The notes under the pieces are model-generated. The model was not told the origin of the DNA, searched no databases, and worked only from the letters and a program-made list of their open reading frames with translations. From assembly GCA_964058805.1 (NCBI GenBank), contig CAXKVV010000312.1, positions 1 through 32,784 on the forward strand: a stretch of 32,784 bases of DNA, read 5' to 3'. The translations under genes and the position numbers were made by a program. Below are positions 19,463 through 30,319 of the stretch, in pieces. This DNA comes from Schoenoplectus triqueter (taxonomy: Eukaryota; Streptophyta; Magnoliopsida; Poales; Cyperaceae). Positions within the stretch are counted from its first letter, which is position 1; each line of letters starts with the position of its first letter.

Positions 19463-22400
19463 ATGAAGGCGGATTCACGATGCAAATCCAGCTCAAATTT
19501 GGAGAGGTTCCTCAGTTGCGTCACGCCATCAGTTCCCCTGTATTCTCTTTCAAAGGTTCAATCTCTTTTCTCAACTTATGTCTCTTGATTTTGTTTAATT
19601 TCTCTGTTTTTGGACAATTATGTGAGTGCCATTTTTTGTTTTTTTTTTCTGAAAAAAAGTTGGGACTGTAATTTTGTTACTTTGGAAAATTAGCATAAGC
19701 AATCAGTCATCAAGTACTATGATAAGTTCTCGGTGGGTCATGTTTTATTTTATTTTTGTTGGTTTGATTCGGTAAAAGCAGCAATTATTCTTAGTTACCG
19801 TGAGACACTTCTACTTAAAAAAAAATACAACAATAATACGTGTCATAACTGAGCCACATTTTATCATTCCTCTTTCAATTTGAAGAAATTAAATTAACAA
19901 TCTATTATTGATTTTGTTGTTTATCTTTGTTATACTCTTATTTATAAATTCATTCCTTGTATTGTATGCATTACTTACATAACACTTAATTCTTCAAAAT
20001 TGAATCATACTTTTTTGCCCTTTTTTTCAAAACGGCATAACAGATGAACTGATATGCAATTCGTCTTAAGAATCGTACTTTTTTGCTCTTTTTTTCTGGT
20101 TTGGTGGTTGAGATGATACCTGAGCATTTTTATTGAAGGACCGGTTGGCAAAATTCAATTTATTTTGGGGTTTTAACACAGGATATTTTCAAAGATCCAA
20201 ATAGCTTGTTTCAACGGGATGGAGGAGAAACGGTGGAGTGTTTTGCACTGGAGGATTTATGGGACTGGTACGCAGAGTGCAGTGCTTACGGACTTGGTGT
20301 ACCAGTTGGCTTGAACACCGGGGACGGCGTTGTTCAGTATTATGTCCCCTACCTCTCAGCTCTTCAGATCTATACAAGCAAATCTCATACTGTTCCCAAG
20401 TACTGGATGAGTTTTTTTTAAAATATTAATATTTGCTTGTTTACACTTTTAGAACTGGGTACACTGTTTAATTATTTTTGAATTGCCAGAATATTCCTGA
20501 TGCCCTTCCCCATTTGCTCCTAAATGATCAAAAGTTGCAATTTGGTCCTGAAACATTGTGAGTTTTACCCTTTTCCAGAAGATTGCAATAAAGTCTCTAG
20601 TAAACCCTTAAGTTTGGCTCAGTGTTGTTTTGGTAATTATCCTTTGGTGCAAAAATTAGTCTACTCACTAATTCAGCAAAGGCTTGAATTTTGTCGTTGG
20701 TTTTTCTGATTAAAAATGACAGTAGGGACCAGAATTGTAAATCGGAATGTGAAAGGAAAACAACCAAAAAAGCTGAATTGCTCTCTAATTAACACACAAA
20801 TATATGAATAGGAGCAATGGGGCGGCTGAGGAGAGTGAGAGTGACTGGTGGAGTGATGACAGTGCAGCAAGTGAGAAACTGTCGAAGTCTTGGGATGATG
20901 TATCCGTCTCGGATGATGTATCCTATGAATCAGAAACTTCTCCAAAGGATAAGTTCGGGCACTTGTACTTGCAATTTGTTGAGTGGGACTCTCCATATCA
21001 ACGCATACCCCTTTTGGACAAGGTTCTTTCATTTTTCATTGGAATTGTTACTGAATGAGCTCATTAATACTTCATTTTCTCAAGTGACATATTATATGTT
21101 AATTGAATTTAGATCAATGACCTGTCAAGAGATCATCCGGGGCTGTTGTCCTTCAAGAGTGCTGAGGTTTCTCCTGCAAGTTGGTTGTCTGTTGCGTGGT
21201 AATATTATTATTATTATTATTATTATTATTTTGCTTTCCTATTTCTTTATTGGTATACTACTTTGAGAAATCTGCTCTGTCATGAGGGGAATTTGAAACA
21301 GAAGTGGTGATATGCTTCTGAGACTTGTACCATATTATTGTGAGATGGTTCTATGTGATTATTTGGCCAGAATTGCATGTTTAATTCAAATTTAGTCTTA
21401 ATCCATGCATGTACAAAACCTCACTTAGGCAAAAATGAAAAACAGAAAAAGTGAGACAGTTCAAAGATTAGTGTTCAACTCTTGTTGGCGTTGTGGGTAC
21501 AGTAATCCTTGTGTTTTGGTTGTAAATATAAAAATTTCATGTAGTCTATTTGTTTTCCCCCCCTTTTGAATGTCAAGTAGTCTATGAATCTGCATTCATT
21601 CTCATTAAAGAATTTTTGTTAATGAAGGTATCCAATATATCATATCCCCGCTAAAGGGAGTTCAAAGGAGATGGCGACATGCTTTTTGACATACCATACC
21701 ATCTCATCTTTGTTTCAAGGTATGTATTTTGATAAATAAGCAATTCACTGACAATTGGCATCTCTAACATCTATTCCTTGTTTGTTCCCTTGAATTAAAT
21801 ACTTTTAGTGTTCGTTTCTTTTGATTTGTTTTTTATCTATTTATTATTTATTGTTATTTTTTTCTTTTAACTTGCTGAATTGATCAGTATATGGTAAGTG
21901 GTAGTGTGGTTCATATTGACCATTGACTATTGACTGCACTGATGCTAAAACAGAATCCGGGGGAATGCTTGCATCACTGAGGGCTAATTGAACAAAATTG
22001 TGTGCTTTATTAACAATTATACTTATCTATTCTGGGTAGCAGTTCAAAATTTTGCCAAATCAAATGCTGCTGCATCAAACCCTTAACACTATGCAATTCA
22101 GCCTGATCAAGTAATGATATCTTAGTGTTGTAATTTACTCTCTCGACACGAGCTAAAAGGTAATAATAGGGAAAAAAAAAACGTTACTACCTATTCTAAT
22201 TTCTATTTTGGTACTTCTACAGATTGCACCTCAGATGAGAATGATGTTAGGAATGATGGGGCTTTGATTGCTGCCTCAAAAGCAAAGTGGAAGAAGAACA
22301 TACTTCTGTCTCCTTTTGGCTTAGTCACTTACAAAATGCAAGGGAAGGTTTGGAGAGATCCCGAAGCATCTAGAACAATTGATACGCTATATAGTGCAGC

Positions 22401-22473
22401 CGACTCTTGGTTGAGGCAGCTTGGGGTGCACCACCATGACTTCAACTTTTTCACAAATAACTCGTGTAAATAG
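19463..22473 (+). CDS. DUF789 family protein, six exons, 316 residues
   Basis: Inferred exons: 19463-19555, 20182-20399, 20812-21022, 21113-21198, 21628-21719, 22223-22473. All introns are GT-AG, the phases agree and the coding total is 951 nt ending TAG. Exon 1 encodes MKADSRCKSSSNLERFL, matching the family's N-terminal NLERFL and TPSVP pattern. Exon 2 has LEDLWDWYAECSAYGLGVPV and VVQYYVPYLSALQIY. Exon 3 is an acidic Ser/Asp-rich linker, then FGHLYLQFVEWDSPYQR. Exons 4-5 give PASWLSVAWYPIYHIP and FLTYHTISSLF; exon 6 has LLSPFGLVTYKMQGKVW. These are conserved blocks of DUF789 (PF05623), a plant-specific family without an assigned biochemical role. No signal peptide or membrane segment is evident. 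The gene appears intact, on the short side for the family. The exon 2 donor (CAA|GTACTG) is the least certain junction. Another start upstream is unlikely because the only nearby ATG stops at once. Confidence 0.92.
21203..21230 (+). repeat. (ATT)n microsatellite at the intron 4 donor
   Basis: About nine ATT units starting four bases inside intron 4 of the DUF789 gene (exon 4 ends 21198, donor GTAATATT). Length changes here would alter the sequence next to the U1 pairing region. Confidence 0.9.
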
Positions 22474-22650
22474 ATTGTAAGACACTAGATCTTATTGCCA
22501 GTAAATGTTGAGTTTAATCCTGTTGGATTTTAATGCGCTAGTTGAGCTATCTCGTGTACTTTAGTTTTTCTGTTTTGATGGTTGATGAGTTAATCTGATG
22601 GTTTTGATAGACTAATCATTTTTGCTCTGTTTTGATAAGAAGAAAATTAA
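22474..22650 (+). other. Probable 3' untranslated region of the DUF789 gene
   Basis: T-rich sequence following the stop codon, with TTGTAA and TTTTGATGG-type motifs. No canonical AATAAA was seen, which is common in plants. The 3' end is not determined. Confidence 0.4.
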
Positions 22651-22806
22651 GTAAGATGCGATAACACCTAAAAAACCACCACCTCAGTGCAAGATGGAAA
22701 ATATCAGAAATTAGGAAATACATATGATAAGTAAGATGCGATAAGACCTAAAAAACCACCACCTCAACGCAAGATGGAAAATATCAGAAATTAGGAAATA
22801 CATATG
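22651..22806. repeat. 80-bp tandem duplication downstream of the DUF789 gene
   Basis: Two adjacent copies (22651-22730 and 22731-22806) begin GTAAGATGCGATAA and end AAATACATATG. They differ at about three positions by eye (ACACC/AGACC, AGTGC/AACGC), so the duplication is recent. It may lie in the 3' UTR or just beyond. Confidence 0.9.
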
Positions 22807-22936
22807 CACTTTCACATTTTTCTCTGTTTCGTCCTTCAGGTTACTTCTTTTTGGTGGCAAAGGATGTTGCTCATGCTTCATCCATGTATAATGAAAAATT
22901 TGAAGGGATAATTGTATGATTTTCCTTTTTTTTTCT

Positions 22937-23616
22937 TAGTGTTGTCGACAGGTAGGGTAAAAAAATGAATGAAGATATTTTATATTTATATTCGTTAAAA
23001 TCTTTTATTTATATTTATCTTTATCTGTTAAAAAATAAGTTTATCTATATTTTGCTTTTATACTTTAAGAATTTTGAATAACGAACAGATGATGGTAGAT
23101 AACGGATAAAAATAACAATAATTTAATGCAAAAAATTATATGATTTGGACAAATAAATAGCAATAAATAAATATATTAATAAAATTCAACAATGAATTAC
23201 ACTTTAAATACAACAAAATTCATATAATTTCTTCATATCAATCGTCATTGAAAAATCTATACTAATTTCAATTTAATTTGATTGTTATTAAATATAAAAT
23301 AAATTATATATATATGTGTGTGTGTGTGTGTGTATATCTCTTTATATAATTTACCTTACAGATAACACGAGTACAAAATAGCTCTCACCCGTACCTTTAG
23401 CCGATAAGTTAACGAAATATTTTTCTTACCCATACTTATATTCAATAAAAAAAATTAAAAAATAAGGCTCCCAATAATCTCAGCATATATTACTTTTTAC
23501 ATGTCTCTCTCAGAATTTGAACCTGATAAGTTAATGAATAAAATTTTATCCATAACTATTTTATTGAATATGATACAAATCAAGTAAATGATCAAATAAG
23601 TTTCACTGTCAACCCT
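22937..23616. mobile_element. Possible degenerate hAT-like element
   Basis: The left end TAGTGTTGTCGACAGG and the reverse complement of the right end, TAGGGTTGACAGTG, resemble each other if a 4-base gap is allowed. The 680-bp interior is AT-rich with repeated GATAAGTTAA motifs (near 23405 and 23525). Both flanks are T-rich, so no target duplication can be judged. This could be chance similarity. Confidence 0.3.
23305..23337. repeat. (TA)n(TG)n microsatellite
   Basis: Adjoining TA and TG dinucleotide runs. Confidence 0.9.
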
Positions 23617-24497
23617 ACTTTTTTTTCTTTTTTTCATCTTTTTGCAGGGTGGGTTATTCATAGAATTTTTCTTTTATTCCTTTTTAGCGTGCTAATCGTG
23701 CAACTACCTGGGCTTAATGTATTATGTAGGTTTATGTTCTGCATGAATAATTTTGAAAATACTATATCCGGGGGAAGAATTCAAATTCCTTTTTTTTTTA
23801 CCTCCGTATCTCTATTTTTTGAATTTCTGATAACACAAAATCTAAACTAAAATAATAAAATGAAATCATTAGATTTTATCTATATCATTTTATCTATGTG
23901 TGGATAATAAATTATGATATTTGATGAATATTATTTTATATAACATCAAGAGTTTACAAAAATGCACTAATATAAATGATTTTTGGATAATGATTTTTTA
24001 ACTTATTGCTTAATATAAAATGAAAATGAAAATGAAAAATAGTTTTTTTCTGTGTAAGAAGGGAATATAATATTTATCAAATATAATAATTTTATTTTAT
24101 TATTTTAGTTTTAAATGAAACAGAGACACAAAAAGCAAAGACATTTGAACCCTGAAATTTTTTTATGTAATTTTTAAAATACTTTCCTGAAAATACATAT
24201 AACAATTATGTAAAATTTAAGAACCCCCGCAGCCCCGCTACCCCATCCCAATAAATTAATAGCAAATAAAGTTATAAACCGATAGAAATAAGTACATAGA
24301 AAATTAACCTCCTGATTTTTGTTCAGGTCGTTATCAATTCGCAATGCTACTTGTGGACGGCCGTCATTGTAATACCGCTACCACTTGTGGAGAGAACATC
24401 ATATCCACAGTTTTTTTTTGAGAATATAATTATTATTAAATTAATATTATTAAAAATAAGAGTGAGTAACGGTTATTTTTAAATATGCGAATGGCAG
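23617..24497. other. AT-rich DNA, probably including the outer left end of the MULE
   Basis: No gene or RNA was seen. A C-rich stretch lies at 24222-24248. The outer terminus of the MULE probably falls between about 24240 and 24490, but it cannot be located because the matching right terminus is beyond the window. Confidence 0.35.
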
Positions 24498-24668
24498 CGC
24501 GCCACTGTCATTAGCGTATTTTAAACGCGCCACTGTCATTAGCGTATTTTAAACGCGCCACTGTCATTAGCGTATTTTAAACGTGCCACTGTCATTAGCG
24601 TGTTTTAAACGCGTCACTGACAGTGACGCATTTTAAAAAGTGGCACAATGCGCCACTGCCAGTGGCGC
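24498..24668. repeat. 28-bp tandem repeats and 19-bp palindromes near the MULE left end
   Basis: Five units with an exact 28-bp period start at 24498, 24526, 24554, 24582 and 24610, of the form CGCGCCACTGTCATTAGCGT plus TTTTAAA. The last unit differs and contains GCGTCACTGACAGTGACGC (24611-24629), a perfect palindrome around one central base. A second palindrome, GCGCCACTGCCAGTGGCGC, is at 24650-24668. The block is GC-rich and full of CpG, unlike its surroundings. Repeated and palindromic motifs in this position fit transposase binding sites or the promoter of the PMD gene; that role is inferred. Confidence 0.85.
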
Positions 24669-24717
24669 GTTTACCCTTCTATATATGTGGCGTGTTTCCT
24701 TCCCATCCTGCGCGTTG

Positions 24718-24836
24718 CTGAAGAGAAAAAGAAAGAAAGAAAGAAGAGAGAGAAAAAGAAAGAAAAAAAGAGGAGAGAGGAAGAGAAGGAAAAAAGAAGA
24801 GAAAGAAAGAGGACAGAGGAAGAGAAGGAAAAGAAC
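24718..24836 (+). repeat. GA-rich purine tract
   Basis: About 120 bases of almost pure A and G on the plus strand, made of AAAGAAAG and GAGAGGAAGAG blocks. It yields Lys/Arg/Glu-rich open frames in several phases that are a composition artefact. It lies between the terminal repeats and the PMD start, where a leader would be. Confidence 0.85.
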
Positions 24837-24879
24837 ATACGGAACGAGATCAAGTGCGGTAGATTGTTGAATATTGCTA

Positions 24880-25560
24880 TCGAATAAATTTTTTATTTAT
24901 CTAAATAATTAGAATTGCAATATAAATTGTATATTAATTATAGAATTATTTAATTATACTTTAATTATAGATTAATTAGTAATTAATTATGTAGATTAAA
25001 TTATAGAGTTATTTAATTATAAATTAATTATAGTTTTATTATTAATTAATTTTGTAGATTAAATTATATAATTATTTAATTATATTTTAATTATAGATTA
25101 AATTATATAATTAATTAATTAATTATAATTTAATTATAGATTATTTATTAATTATTAATTATTTATGTAGAATAACATAGAATTAATTTGTTCTTTAATT
25201 GTAGATTAATTATTGACTTAATTGTCGAATAATATATATTTAATTAGGTTTTAATTGTATAATAGATTAATAGCTTTTATTTATAGATTAATTTTTAAAT
25301 ATAATTAAATTATAATTTAATTATAGATTAGTTTTTAATTCTAGAATTTATTTTTATTTCATTATAGAATAAATAAATTAGAAATTAAGTATAAATTAAC
25401 TATAAAGTAATTACAAACTAAATATGAATTAATTATAAATTAATTAAAAAATAATTATAAATTAATTATAAATTAATTAGAAATTAATTATGAATTAATG
25501 ATAACGTAATAAGAAAAATTAGTTATGTAATATTAATTGGAATTAAATGATTTTTGTACT
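24880..25560. repeat. Low-complexity TTAATTATA tract
   Basis: About 680 bp dominated by variants of AATTATAGATTAATTA, with almost no G or C. It may be a leader intron of the PMD gene or expanded simple sequence. No other feature was seen. Confidence 0.7.
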
Positions 25561-26581
25561 AGATAATGGCAGACGAGCAACGAAATGCATATGTCGTCAT
25601 TTATCTCCTAGACGATAAACATCGGACACATTATAGTCAGGCAGAGGTACATTATATTTAAAAATAATAATAAAATACATATATATAAGAAACTAATTAT
25701 GAAATAAAAATTACAGAGAAATAACAATGTCATTTGTTTCTGCACTCACCGTCCAACGATACCATACATCTCGCACATTCAGGGTAGGTTGCGAGGTATG
25801 AGATTTCTTCATCTCGCCAGGCTGTGTTAGATTTATGTTCAAGAAGCGGAGGTCCGCAGCTTGAATATTGATACGGGTTTATTGAGCACGTTAATAGAGT
25901 TTTGTAAGGCCAGAAACTCACACGTTTCACTTCAATTTTGGCGATATGACCGTGACTCTAGAGGTAAATAGTTAAATATTATTAATTTTATTGCAGTATT
26001 AAAAAGAGTTTATAGTAATGAAAAATTTTTTTGGACGTCGCACGTTTGTGAGTTTTATCCACCATTAGTGAGCCGGTGACTGGATATACTGACGGAGATT
26101 TCTCGGCATACATCTGTCAGTTATTTGGGTAGGATGATGTATTAGCATTCTGCAAGGATGAAAGGTAATTTATTAGACTATACACGTACTTTAGTACTTT
26201 TTTGTTCATAAATTTTGATTAAACTAAATATAAAATTTATCAAACGTTCTATTTCCCTTCGAGTGTTACGATCTCACTTTGATCACGCTCCAGAGGCTGA
26301 CGATCATCAGGGTCTTGATCGATATGTGATCGGCTTTGCTCTGGAGTTGGCAGGGTCTATCATGTTCCCCGATAACACTAAAGATTCTATACCAGCGTTT
26401 CTTCTGCCGATTTTGATGGTAAGGATTTTAATATAATTTATCTTTCATAATTATATAATTTTTAGTACTAACATTTAATTTACAGAAAGATTTAGAATTC
26501 GCTGAAGAAAAAAAATAGGGCGCTGCAGTACTTAGTTATCTATATTGGCATCTTAATGTGGCATGCCATGGATTGACAAGG

Positions 26582-28698
26582 TATTAGTTTGTAATAATCT
26601 TGAAGTCAATAATATGATAAATTTATTATATAAAGCTTTGTTCATGAATTGGATATTTAAATGATATTTTGTTTCCGTGAGTATTATTGAATTTATGAAT
26701 CATTCCGAGTTCATGACTGGAATTGTGAAACTTCATAATATAGAATATACTCTTAAAAAGTCACTAACCAAGGTAATTAGCAGGAACACTAATTAACCGT
26801 TATCAGGTTAGTATGTGGATTAAATGATGGTCAAGTTTTACAGACCATAGACAAAGAGTTGTCATTTTAATCACCTGGATAGATGTTCTAGGAACATCGT
26901 ATTTGATAGACCCCGAATGAAACATTAAATGAAATTTTATTTGTGTCATTAATGTTTTCGTTCAGTATTAAATTCTAAAGTATGAGGTATTCATCTTTCC
27001 GACATAAGATATGTATGTGTGTGATTTCTACCAAACGTTATCCGTAAAAGGTGGCTATAAAGGTAGCTCTTCGGTATACATAACTTATGCGGAGGAAAAG
27101 ATGGTTTGCCAAAAGTACTATTGTCCCTCGTATTTCTATACGAGTTATAGCATCATTGGGCCCCTTGATAGAGTAAGATTATCTGCTAGCAGTATAATTA
27201 CAAGAGTAATTATATTTGATAAATTACTCAGGATCAAGAAAAGATTAAGTTTGCAAGGATGACACATATCTACCTTGAAACTGATCTGATAGCTATGAGA
27301 CAAAAGAATTAAACACAAGTAAATAGTTTACTGGATCATGATATTGTACAGTACATCATCATCTGCGTAATTGGATGGTCATAGTACATTCTGCCAGATG
27401 CCTCCTATAATTAAAGAAGTTAAAATAGTTTTAACTCTATTTACCAATATAACACGGATCATGTCGGGTCACACCGTATATGAGTTAATTAGAGAATCTT
27501 ATTGATTAATTATAAACTATTTATAATTAATAATAATATGGTTATAATTAATTATATATGATATAATTATATTTGTCATAGATATGACAAGAAGCAAAAA
27601 TCAGATTGAATTTATAACATGTTGGACACGTCGTATAAATTCGCCGAAACAACAACCGAGAAAAATATAATTGTACATGACAATTATATATATTTGATTT
27701 GAATTTTAAATGTTAATTATGGATTTAAATTATGGGCCAAAGCTCATTTATAATTAAAGCCTTAATTAATAATTAAAAGCCCCAAATCAGAAAAATCCCA
27801 AAATTGAAAAAGCCCAAAATCCGAAAAGCCCAAAAAGGCCCATGAAAAGCCCATGCCGACCTCCAAGGGTATTTTGGTAATTTGTACAAAAGCCCAAGGG
27901 TATTTCAGTAATTTGGCCTAAAGCCCAATGGCATTTTGGTAAATTGAAAGAACTTTAAGGGTATTTTAGTCTTTTCACATTGGAACCTCCCTACTATTCA
28001 TGAGGGTATTTTGGTAATTTGTCAATCTCACATTTTCTATAAATAGAGGGGTAGGGTGAGAGAGAAAGCTACACCAAATCAGTTTTACTTTCTCTCTCTC
28101 GGTATACGATTGTTTCAGAATTCACGGGATCGATGAATAGTGTTTTTACGAAAGTTGCGGTATTTCTGCACATTTGTGAAATAGAATTACTGCGAGTTGT
28201 GAATAGTACTATTTCATCTTTTCTCGAGTGAATAGTGTTTTTACGAAAAACTGCGGTTTACGGTATTTCTGGCAAAAAAAATAAGCCGCTCTCTGGTCAG
28301 TCCTGGTGGATAACCTACAGAGGCATCAGACGTTTGGTGCTCCGAGACAAGCTGATTTTCATTCCAATTGAAATTTGAAAGCGAGGTATAACATCTTATA
28401 TTAATCTATTTAATTGTTAAGTAGATTAATATTTTTAGAAATCAATCATGGAGTAGATCAATAAAGGTTTAAAGAGGTGTGTATCTCTCGGTAATCATCC
28501 GACATATCACTTTAACCCTAAGCTTAAGTTAGAAGTAAAATAATATGTTATCGTATTTTGTAAAGGATTAAATGTCTGTAACTCTCGGTAATTATCCGAC
28601 ATATTTTAATCCCTAACTTAAGTAGAAGTAAAATTTTTGTTCTACGGTCTTTCCGCAGCTTGAGCATTAACAGGATTTGGTCATTCCGAATCCCAACA
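26582..28698 (+). repeat. Solo LTR of the same Copia family, inside a PMD exon
   Basis: 2117 bp aligned end to end with the LTRs at 5406 and 13095 but clearly more diverged. It begins TATTAGTTTG (TG mutated to TA) and ends CCCAACA. The duplication CAAGG at 26577-26581 and 28699-28703 shows a genuine insertion followed by LTR-LTR recombination that removed the interior. It lacks the 12-bp TGACATCA array. In its place, at 27850-28025, it has more copies of a GGGTATTTTGGTAATTT-like motif. The TATA box (28038-28045) is intact. Confidence 0.93.
28038..28045 (+). promoter_or_regulatory. TATA box of the solo LTR
   Basis: TATAAATA in the same context (CTATAAATAGAGGGG) as in the full-length LTRs. The solo LTR could still promote transcription rightward into the 3' half of the PMD pseudogene. 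Confidence 0.65.
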
Positions 28699-30319
28699 CA
28701 AGGAGCATTGGTGGTCCGTGGATTTTATTGTTGCTGTGGAGCTGGACGCATTTTCCCCCAACTCGCCCATTACCCGCCTCAGAGGTATTTGTTTTCAGAA
28801 ACTGGGGTACACCGGACCGCGATAGTTGTGTAATCTAATCATAATTAAATCAATCAATCTATAAAAATATATGTGTAATCTAATCATAATTTGAACTGAT
28901 AATAGGAAATTAACGCTTGATAAGAACATGTACCACAATCCGTCACACGTTGATGTGAAGTATGTGAGGGATCAGCTGATATTTCTGTATCACACTCATA
29001 TTAATTGGAGGCCGTATGAGTCGGTATGTCATTTATCGCCGACATACGTAGATGACTGTGTGGACTCGTACACTTGTCGGGTTCCACTTATTTACTTTTC
29101 GGTAGTGGAGTGGTACTATCCGGAGCGAGTGAGGTGATAGTTCGGCTTACTTCAGTCAATACCGCCTCCGCTTCCCGAGGTATTCTACTATATATATTTT
29201 TTATATTTATTATTTTTTATACTAACTATTTGCATATTTATACTAACTATTTTTACAGCCATTTATGGAGGAGTATCAGAAATTGTCCGTGCTTGGGTTC
29301 AAGGAAAAAAATATGAACTGAGACAACATCAGGCGTATGTGGTGGGATTACCCACGGATATTGATGTTATTTCGGATTTGATGGGTGATTTCGAGACTGC
29401 ACCAACTTCATCGACTCCACATCCCCCATATTTCCCCTATGAGAATGCTGACTTCACATCTATCCTCGGTAGCATAAGTATTGTATACCTTAATTTAAAA
29501 TTTTAATATATGAATAGTGTAATATATACCTTAATTTAAAATTTTAACAACATCATCAGACGTTATTATTAGGTTGTCTGCTGATATTCCTGATCTGTCG
29601 GGTACACAGTTCTCAGATCCATTCGGGACTCAGCATTCTCGCAGACCCAGCACATACCGATAGATCATGTACCACCACCTCAACAGTACAATCCGCAGTA
29701 CGACCAGCAGTGGGATCCGCATTACGGCCAACAGTACGATCCGGCCCAGTATGGTTTTCCTTCTGAGCCTGGAGAGTCATCGCGTATTCAGAATGATGCT
29801 GCAGAGCCTGCACAAATAGAAGATTTCACTCCACTTGCTCTTGATCGGGAGCAGCGTGACGTTCATCCACTACCTAGATATACACCTGACGTGGTTAGTT
29901 GTTTGTTCTATAAAGTAGCCAAAATTAATTATTAAAAAAATAATAAATCATTTCACTGATATACCGTCGTTATTTTTGCAGACACGTTCGAGGGCACGTC
30001 GATTAGTTAGGCGTCTTCCGGAGTAGTGTTTTATTTTTTATCTTTATTGTTATATTATTTTGTTGTGTTATTTTATTTAGTATTTTATTATTGTATCTTT
30101 ATTGTGACTTTATTGTTATATTTTATTATGACACTATTTGATTCTTTATTATGATTTTATTTGGTACTCTATTTTTAATATGGAAAATAATGATTATCTA
30201 AATCAATTCACATATTTTGTGCATAAATATAACGTACATCATTTTGTTTTCCTACGTGCGAAAAAATTTAAGATTCTGCCTCCAAAATTATTTCCTCTTG
30301 CACCCCCTAGTTGAAGCAT

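Larger units (their letters stand above)
25566..30026 (+). pseudogene. Plant mobile domain (PMD) gene of the MULE, degenerate and split by a solo LTR
   Basis: A multi-exon gene is recognisable from ATG 25566. Likely exons: 25566-25646; about 25717-25963, holding HTFHFNFGDMTVTLE, a hallmark PMD block; about 26034-26164, with SEPVTGYTDGDFSAYICQLFG; to 26418, with RYVIGFALELAGSIMFPD; 26486-28794, broken by the LTR, with VLSYLYWHLN before and LLWSWTHFPPTRPLPASE after; about 28905-29179, with CRVPLIYFSVVEWYYPERV; about 29259 on; a Gln/Tyr/Pro-rich tail (29662-29893); and, after an 88-bp intron (29894-29981), TRSRARRLVRRLPE and TAG at 30024. These are the order and motifs of PMD (PF10536). Defects include a TAG in exon 2, a 1-base slip just before HTFHF, TGA and TAG in exon 3, adjacent TGA-TAG at 29135-29140 where RQFG is expected, and the LTR. 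MAIN/MAIL relatives act in silencing and development; what the transposon-borne form does is unknown. Confidence 0.82.

Noticed and set aside
20206..20429. Alternative overlapping frames in exon 2 of the DUF789 gene
   Set aside because: The 20206-20421 frame is simply exon 2 read through its donor into the intron, and 20238-20429 is an out-of-frame shadow. The spliced model keeps all conserved DUF789 blocks.
24640..24887. Lys/Arg/Glu-rich open frames over the purine tract
   Set aside because: Produced by low-complexity GA sequence; open in several phases and on both strands.
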